A DNA stretch of 10,295 nucleotides from Nitriliruptoraceae bacterium. Its GTDB lineage: Bacteria > Actinomycetota > Nitriliruptoria > Nitriliruptorales > Nitriliruptoraceae. The stretch spans positions 1-10,295 of the forward strand of contig SKJO01000374.1 of NCBI GenBank assembly GCA_007121975.1, given 5' to 3'. This document shows, in pieces, positions 6,559 through 10,295 of this stretch. The notes under the pieces were generated by a model. The model saw only the letters and a program-made list of their open reading frames with translations, did not search any database and was not told the origin of the DNA. A program made the translations under genes and the position numbers. The first letter of the stretch is position 1. Each line of letters begins with the position of its first letter.

Positions 6559-7296
6559 TCAGTACCGCACCCCCCGGTGCACCGCCACGATGCCCCCGGC
6601 GAGGTTCTTGACCTGCACCCGGTGGTAGCCCGCCGCCTCGAACCAGTCCGCGATCGCGCGACGGTCGGGCCAGGCCAGGATCGAGTCGGCGAGGTAGCGG
6701 TAGGCCGCGGGCGACGACGACACCACCCGCGCCGCCTGCGGCAGCAGCCCCACGAGGTAGCGGCGGTACACCTCGCGCCACGGCGCCCAGAGCGGGTTGG
6801 CGAACTCGCACACCACCAGCCGGCCGCCGGGCCGGGTGACCCGGGCGAACTCGCGGATGGCGAGCTCGGGGTCGGGCACGTTGCGCAGCCCGAACGAGAT
6901 CGTGACCGCATCGAACGTCGCGTCGGGGAACGGCAGGCACTGCGCGTCGGCGTTGACCCAACTGGTGCGCGGCGGTGCGCGCCGGGCGCCCTCGACCAGC
7001 ATCGCGTACGACAGGTCGAGTGCGACGACATGCCGGGCCCCGCCGGCGACCAACTCGGCAGCGACGTTGCCCGGTCCGGCCGCCACGTCCAGCGCATCGG
7101 CTCCGGCCGGCCGGGCCGCGCGTGCGGTCACCCGCCGCCAATGCGCGTCCTGACCCAGCGACAGTGCGGCGTTGGCGAGGTCGTAGCGGGGCGCGACCCG
7201 GTCGAACATCGCCTGCACCAGCGCCGCGTCCTTGCCGTCGCGGCCGGCCGCCGGCAGCGGCGGGTCGGCCGGGCGGTGCTCGGATGCCTCGGCCAC
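6559..7296 (-). CDS. menG: Demethylmenaquinone methyltransferase (UbiE/MenG family)
   Basis: MenG transfers a methyl group from S-adenosylmethionine to demethylmenaquinone, the last step of nuclear-ring assembly in menaquinone synthesis. The 245-residue class I methyltransferase shows MFDRVAPRYDLAN at 30-42 (first UbiE signature, slightly degenerate: the usual Met is Ala and the His before Trp53 is replaced). The SAM-binding loop LDVAAGPGN is at 69-77, the acidic strand end VVALDLSYAML at 90-100, SFGLRNVPD at 134-142, and the second UbiE signature RVTRPGG at 152-158. Length fits the family. The start is the GTG at 7296 with AGGAG seven bases upstream. Its neighbours MenF and a MenJ-like reductase support menaquinone rather than ubiquinone as substrate. 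The gene is divergent from the zinc-ribbon gene at 7420, and its leader contains a nested inverted repeat covering the ribosome site. Confidence 0.92.
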   Translation of the reverse strand: MAEASEHRPADPPLPAAGRDGKDAALVQAMFDRVAPRYDLANAALSLGQDAHWRRVTARAARPAGADALDVAAGPGNVAAELVAGGARHVVALDLSYAMLVEGARRAPPRTSWVNADAQCLPFPDATFDAVTISFGLRNVPDPELAIREFARVTRPGGRLVVCEFANPLWAPWREVYRRYLVGLLPQAARVVSSSPAAYRYLADSILAWPDRRAIADWFEAAGYHRVQVKNLAGGIVAVHRGVRY

Positions 7297-7304
7297 CTCG
7301 CTGC

Positions 7305-7353
7305 TCCTGTCGACCCGCGGTGCTCAACATCCGCGGCCTGCGTGCCGACAGGA
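7305..7353 (-). promoter_or_regulatory. nested inverted repeat in the menG leader that can pair with its Shine-Dalgarno
   Basis: On the minus strand an outer eight-pair stem TCCTGTCG (7353-7346) / CGACAGGA (7312-7305) encloses an inner six-pair stem CCGCGG (7336-7331) / CCGCGG (7320-7315) with a ten-base loop. The internal loop is 9 and 2 bases. The outer 3' arm contains AGGA of the AGGAG ribosome site (7308-7304), seven bases before the menG GTG. If folded in RNA it would hide the ribosome site. It could also act as a DNA operator in the divergent region. No known riboswitch class was recognised. Confidence 0.45.
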
Positions 7354-7371
7354 TGGGTGAGGAACCGCGCG

Positions 7372-7399
7372 AGGCTACCGGGCGGTCCCAGATCGTCCG
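7372..7399 (-). promoter_or_regulatory. menG: possible menG promoter
   Basis: On the minus strand CGGACG (7399-7394, sharing the GAC core of TTGACA) lies 16 bases before TAGCCT (7377-7372, fits TANNNT). Transcription would start near 7365, about a dozen bases before the outer arm of the leader inverted repeat, which is a sensible geometry. The -35 is poor, so this is tentative. Confidence 0.3.
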
Positions 7400-7419
7400 C
7401 TCCGAGGAAGGCAGTCCCC

Positions 7420-8322
7420 GTGCCCTTCGTCCACTGCGAGGCCTGCAGCCATCACGTCATCGTCGATCCCAGCGGGATCTGCCCCGAGGGGCACCGCACC
7501 GGGGTGGTCTCCCCGCGCGCCCGACTGGGCGGAGGACTCGCCGGTGGCGTCGACGGCGGCCAGGTCGCCTCGTCGATGGGCGCCCGACGCGACGACTCGG
7601 ACGAACCCCAACCCTGGATCGGGCGGGTCGAGCCCGACGAGGTCGCCGAGTACCACGACCCGGCGCCGGCCGGAGCCGGGCGCCCGATCCGGCCCCTGGC
7701 AGCCCCCTCCGAGCAGGCGGGTGCCGCCCGCGAGGCCCCCGAACCGCCGGCCGCGGTGGACCGCGAGGCGATGCTGCGAGAACTGCAGGCGCTCGGTGGG
7801 CTCGGCATCGACCCCGCTCCCTCGTCCGAACCGCGTCGCGAACCGCGTCCCGAACCACGCCTCGACCAGCGGCCGGCGGCCGGCACCAACGGCTCCGGCC
7901 CACCGGACCTGCGGGTGGTGCCCGACCCGGCTCCGGACGCCGCATCCGCGCGCGAAGCGCCGGCCTCACCGCGGCGCCAACGGCCCGTGCACGACGACGA
8001 GGTCGCCTCGCTCGAGGCCATGCTCAGCGACCTGGCCAACGACCCCCCCGCATCCTCGCGTTCGGCACCACCCGCCCGTGGGCAGGACCCGGTCCCGGCG
8101 CCAGCGGCTCCACCACGCACCGCCCCACCACGCACCGCGGCACCGCGGGGCGCCGCTCCGCCGCCACCGCCAGGTGCACCGCCACCATCGAGCCCACCCC
8201 CGCAGTCGCCCCCGCCCGAGCGGGAGTCCGCGACCGTCGGCGCCCCGCCGGCCCCGACCTCCGTGGGGATGACCGGGACCTTCACGGCCCGCAACACCAA
8301 GCGGCGCCGCTTCGGGCGCTGA
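7420..8322 (+). CDS. Unrecognised protein with N-terminal zinc-ribbon-like motif and long proline-rich tail
   Basis: I do not recognise this 300-residue protein. It starts with a Cys/His cluster, HCEACSHH at residues 5-12 and CPEGH at 21-25. Cys6, Cys9, Cys21 and His25 (C-x2-C-x11-C-x3-H) could bind one zinc ion. The rest is mostly Pro, Ala, Arg and Glu, looks disordered, and is interrupted by two short acidic helix-like segments (DREAMLRELQALGG at 114-127; DDEVASLEAMLSDLAND at 192-208). It ends in a basic tail, TGTFTARNTKRRRFGR (285-300). There is no signal peptide or membrane helix. The start is the GTG at 7420, preceded by GAGGAAGG with eight bases between. The frame stays open far upstream only because it runs antisense to menG and the reductase. 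Third-position G/C bias and the ordered motifs support real coding. A scaffold or nucleic-acid-binding role is a guess. Confidence 0.75.
   Translation: MPFVHCEACSHHVIVDPSGICPEGHRTGVVSPRARLGGGLAGGVDGGQVASSMGARRDDSDEPQPWIGRVEPDEVAEYHDPAPAGAGRPIRPLAAPSEQAGAAREAPEPPAAVDREAMLRELQALGGLGIDPAPSSEPRREPRPEPRLDQRPAAGTNGSGPPDLRVVPDPAPDAASAREAPASPRRQRPVHDDEVASLEAMLSDLANDPPASSRSAPPARGQDPVPAPAAPPRTAPPRTAAPRGAAPPPPPGAPPPSSPPPQSPPPERESATVGAPPAPTSVGMTGTFTARNTKRRRFGR
7828..7863 (+). repeat. 12-base tandem repeat within the proline-rich gene
   Basis: Three consecutive 12-base units (GAACCGCGTCGC, GAACCGCGTCCC, GAACCACGCCTC) encode EPRR-EPRP-EPRL in the disordered region. The third unit is diverged. This looks like local slippage within low-complexity coding DNA. 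Confidence 0.6.
8110..8138 (+). repeat. 15-base tandem repeat within the proline-rich gene
   Basis: The 14-base string CCACCACGCACCGC occurs at 8110-8123 and again at 8125-8138, a 15-base period encoding PPRTA twice. It opens the most proline-dense part of the protein. Confidence 0.65.
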
Positions 8323-8336
8323 CGGCCAAGGATGCC

Positions 8337-8388
8337 GGGAGGTCGAGCACCCTCCCGTCCGGCGTCCGGGACGCGCCGTGCGGCGCGT
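8337..8388 (+). terminator. two tandem hairpins after the proline-rich gene
   Basis: Fifteen bases after the stop at 8322, GGGAGG (8337-8342) pairs with CCTCCC (8351-8356) across an eight-base loop. Then ACGCGCC (8371-8377) pairs perfectly with GGCGCGT (8382-8388) across GTGC. No T-run follows either. This is a reasonable factor-independent or stalling terminator in high-GC DNA, separating this gene from the regulator-menF pair. Confidence 0.4.
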
Positions 8389-8393
8389 AGCCT
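8388..8393 (+). promoter_or_regulatory. possible -10 element upstream of the MerR-like gene
   Basis: TAGCCT fits TANNNT and is the same hexamer as the candidate menG -10 (7377-7372). It abuts the second hairpin. No clear -35 is seen. Transcription would start near 8400, before the ATG at 8447. Confidence 0.22.
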
Positions 8394-8446
8394 GTCGGGC
8401 GCGCGGCCGTCCAGCGCGGTCGCAGGTGCCGAACGAAGCAGCGCCG

Positions 8447-8974
8447 ATGGATCCCGTTGACCCCCCTGCCGACGAGCGCGCGCTCGATGACCCCGACGCC
8501 GCGCTCGCGGCCGCCGTGGTCGACGACGACACCGCGGGCTTCGACCTCGACGCGCTGGCCGCCGAGGTCGGCACCACCCGGACTCTGCTCGAGGCGGTGG
8601 AGCGCGCCGGACTGCTGGTTCCCCACCACCTCGACGTCGACGGCACGCCCCGCTACTCCGCGGCGGACGCCGCTGCGGTGCGCGCCGGGTTGGCGCTGCT
8701 GGACGCCGGTCTGCCGCTGGGCGAGCTGCTGGATCTGGCCCGCCGGACCGACACGGCGGTGCGCCAGGTGGCCGACCACGCGGTCGAGGCGTTCCTGCGC
8801 TTCGTGCGCGACCCGGTGCGCGGCACCGCGGGATCCGACGAGGAGGCGGCGGTGCGCCTGGTCGCCGCCTACGAGCAGATGCTGCCCGCCACCGAGCAGC
8901 TGGTCGCCCACCACCTGCGCCGCCGTCTGCTGGCGGCCGCCTCCGAACGCATCGCCGCCGAGCTCGCCCCGTGA
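8447..8974 (+). CDS. MerR-like helix-turn-helix regulator
   Basis: This 175-residue protein has a winged helix-turn-helix that resembles the MerR family. A helix-turn-helix lies at about residues 33-58 (LDALAAEVGTTRTLLEAVERAGLLVP), followed by the wing-end motif RYSAADAAAV (69-78) and the helix LLDAGLPLGELLDLA (84-98), which matches the usual Gly-phi-x-Leu-x-x-Ile pattern. The C-terminal half (100-175) is helical, Ala/Arg-rich and without the cysteines of metal-sensing MerR proteins, so its signal is unknown. The first 30 residues are acidic and look disordered. I chose the ATG at 8447, though its ribosome site (GAAG) is weak; in-frame GTGs at 8426 and 8378 are alternatives, the latter inside a hairpin. 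Its stop overlaps the menF GTG by four bases, so menF is the obvious candidate partner or target. Family call moderately sure, target inferred. Confidence 0.7.
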   Translation: MDPVDPPADERALDDPDAALAAAVVDDDTAGFDLDALAAEVGTTRTLLEAVERAGLLVPHHLDVDGTPRYSAADAAAVRAGLALLDAGLPLGELLDLARRTDTAVRQVADHAVEAFLRFVRDPVRGTAGSDEEAAVRLVAAYEQMLPATEQLVAHHLRRRLLAAASERIAAELAP

Positions 8975-10295
8975 CTGCGGCGGACCCTCCACCGCCGCTG
9001 CAGGTGCGCACGGTCCCGATCGACGAGGACCGCGCCCTGCTCGACCTCGTCCCCGACCTGCCCGGCGGCCAGCAGGCGGTCGCCTGGGTCCGGCGCGGCG
9101 CGGGGCTGGTCGGCTGGGGCCAGGCGGTGCGCATCGAACCCTCCCCCGGTCCCGGCCGGTTCGCCGACGCCGAGGTGGCGCTGCGCCGCCTGCGGGTCGA
9201 GGTCGACGACCTCGTCGGGCTGCCGGGCACGGGGCTGGTGGGCATCGGCTCGTTCGCGTTCACCGACCGGGAGCCCGGCTCGGTGCTCATCGTCCCCCGA
9301 CGGATCGTCGGCCGCCGGCAGGGCACGACCTGGCTGACCACCATCGACCCGTCCGGCCCGGGGTCTGAGCGCACCACGCCGGTCCCCCCGGGCCCGCGTG
9401 TCTCGCCCCCGCCGACGGCCGGACCCCGTGACCGGCCCCGCTACGCCGGGTCGTCCAAGCCCGACCGCTACTGGCTGGAGGCGGTCGCCGAGGCCATCGA
9501 GCGCATCGACGCGGGGGAGCTCGCCAAGGTCGTGCTCGCCCGCGACCATGCCGTGTGGGCCCACGAACCGTTCGATGCCCTGGAGTTGGCCCGGCGGCTG
9601 ACCGAGCGCTTCCCCCGCTGCCACACCTTCGTGGTCGACGGCCTGGTCGGCGCCACCCCCGAGCTGCTGCTCTCGCGCATCGGCGAGCGGGTGCGCTCGA
9701 GGGTGCTGGCCGGCACGGTGGCCCGCAGCGACGACGCCGATGAGGACGCGGCGCTCGGCGCGTCGCTGCTGCACTCGGCCAAGGACCGCCACGAGCACCG
9801 GCTGGCGGCCGACTCGGTGCGCGAGGTGCTCGCGCCGCGCTGCACCGCTCTGCACCACGAGGACGAGCCGCGGCTGCTCGCGCTGGACAACGTGCAGCAC
9901 CTGGCCACGCTGTTCGAGGGGACGCTTGGCGGGGCAGACGGCGTGACCGGCGCGCTCGGCGCCGGGGCGCACCCCACGGCGCTGGAGCTCGTCGCCGCCC
10001 TGCACCCGACCGCCGCGGTCGGCGGCACCCCCCGCAGCACGGCGCTGGCCATGATCGACGAGCTCGAGGGCATGCAGCGCGGGCGCTACGCCGCACCGGT
10101 GGGCTGGACCGATGCGTCCGGCGACGGCGAGTGGGGCATCGCGCTGCGCTGCGCGGAGCTCTCCGGCGCCCGCGCCCGGCTGTTCGCCGGGGTGGGCATC
10201 GTCGGCGCCTCGCTGCCGGAGGCCGAACTCGAGGAGACCCGCCTCAAGCTGCTCGCGATGCAGGAGGCGCTCGGCGAGCGCGCCCCGGGCGCCGG
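8971..10295 (+). CDS. menF: Isochorismate synthase (partial, 3' end outside window)
   Basis: MenF converts chorismate to isochorismate, the first committed step of the classical menaquinone pathway. My translation from the GTG at 8971 stays open to the edge (441 residues), so only the extreme C terminus is missing. The chorismate-binding domain begins near residue 160. Visible are LAKVVLAR with Lys186 (general base position), LVGATPELL with Glu231 (general acid position), VLAGTVAR with Ala247, SAKDRHEHR with Glu275 (Mg2+ ligand position), HPTAAVGGTPR, and LEETRLK with Glu422 (second Mg2+ site region). Ala247 sits where aminodeoxychorismate synthase has its nucleophilic Lys, which favours isochorismate synthase over PabB. 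The absence of TrpE features argues against anthranilate synthase. A siderophore-type EntC or a salicylate synthase is possible, but the menG context favours MenF. GTGA overlaps the upstream stop. Confidence 0.9.
   Translation, partial: MTAADPPPPLQVRTVPIDEDRALLDLVPDLPGGQQAVAWVRRGAGLVGWGQAVRIEPSPGPGRFADAEVALRRLRVEVDDLVGLPGTGLVGIGSFAFTDREPGSVLIVPRRIVGRRQGTTWLTTIDPSGPGSERTTPVPPGPRVSPPPTAGPRDRPRYAGSSKPDRYWLEAVAEAIERIDAGELAKVVLARDHAVWAHEPFDALELARRLTERFPRCHTFVVDGLVGATPELLLSRIGERVRSRVLAGTVARSDDADEDAALGASLLHSAKDRHEHRLAADSVREVLAPRCTALHHEDEPRLLALDNVQHLATLFEGTLGGADGVTGALGAGAHPTALELVAALHPTAAVGGTPRSTALAMIDELEGMQRGRYAAPVGWTDASGDGEWGIALRCAELSGARARLFAGVGIVGASLPEAELEETRLKLLAMQEALGERAPGA

Noticed and set aside
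4906..7419. In-frame upstream extension of the 7420 gene, open back to 4906
   Set aside because: The extension is antisense to nuoA, the reductase gene and menG. A GTG with a good ribosome site and an immediate Cys/His motif marks the real start at 7420.
7828..8138. CRISPR-like or regulatory repeat array
   Set aside because: The repeats are short, in-frame multiples of three within low-complexity coding sequence, with no spacers of constant length.
7452..9377. A long minus-strand open frame opposite the proline-rich, regulator and menF genes
   Set aside because: Its translation is low-complexity Arg/Pro/Ser/Gly with no motif, while the plus strand carries recognisable regulator and isochorismate synthase motifs.
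8869..10005. A minus-strand open frame opposite menF
   Set aside because: It is a shadow of menF, whose catalytic motifs (Lys186, Glu231, Glu275) are intact on the plus strand.
8971..10295. Anthranilate synthase or aminodeoxychorismate synthase as the identity of the last gene
   Set aside because: Ala247 occupies the position of the PabB nucleophilic Lys, Lys186 is present as in isochorismate synthases, and the neighbours are menaquinone genes.

Overview
The window is very GC-rich with strong G/C preference at third codon positions, many GTG starts and several 1-4 nt gene overlaps. Together with the gene content (proton-pumping NADH dehydrogenase plus menaquinone enzymes, including a MenJ-like prenyl-tail reductase), this points to a high-GC actinobacterium (Actinomycetota). 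A deep-branching class is possible, but I cannot fix the lineage from sequence alone. Ten protein genes fill almost the whole window; the two at the edges are cut. No RNA gene, insertion sequence, CRISPR array or prophage was seen, and no gene-free stretch exceeds 300 bases.

Layout. Positions 1-5015 (minus strand) carry the start of a complex I operon in the order nuoA-nuoB-nuoC-nuoD-nuoE-nuoF, with nuoF running off the left edge. The genes overlap or nearly touch, so they are probably one transcript. Upstream on the same strand are a FAD-dependent geranylgeranyl-reductase-family gene (5149-6414, MenJ-like) and a UbiE/MenG demethylmenaquinone methyltransferase gene (6559-7296). A short divergent region (7297-7419) separates these from a plus-strand set: an unrecognised protein with an N-terminal Cys/His zinc-ribbon-like motif and a long proline-rich tail (7420-8322), a MerR-like helix-turn-helix protein (8447-8974), and an isochorismate synthase gene (menF, 8971 to the right edge) that overlaps the regulator gene by four bases.

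How they fit together. MenF makes isochorismate from chorismate at the entry to menaquinone synthesis. MenG methylates demethylmenaquinone in the last nuclear-ring step, and the MenJ-like reductase saturates part of the prenyl tail. The finished menaquinone is the electron acceptor of the Nuo complex encoded next door, so the window is a respiratory quinone supply and use cluster.

Most unusual points: a nested inverted repeat in the menG leader whose 3' arm contains the Shine-Dalgarno sequence; the unrecognised zinc-ribbon/proline-rich protein in the middle of the cluster; a MerR-like regulator translationally coupled to menF; and a NuoE with a long disordered C-terminal tail. The genes themselves look ordinary for an actinobacterium, and I see no clear evidence of a wholly new multi-gene system.
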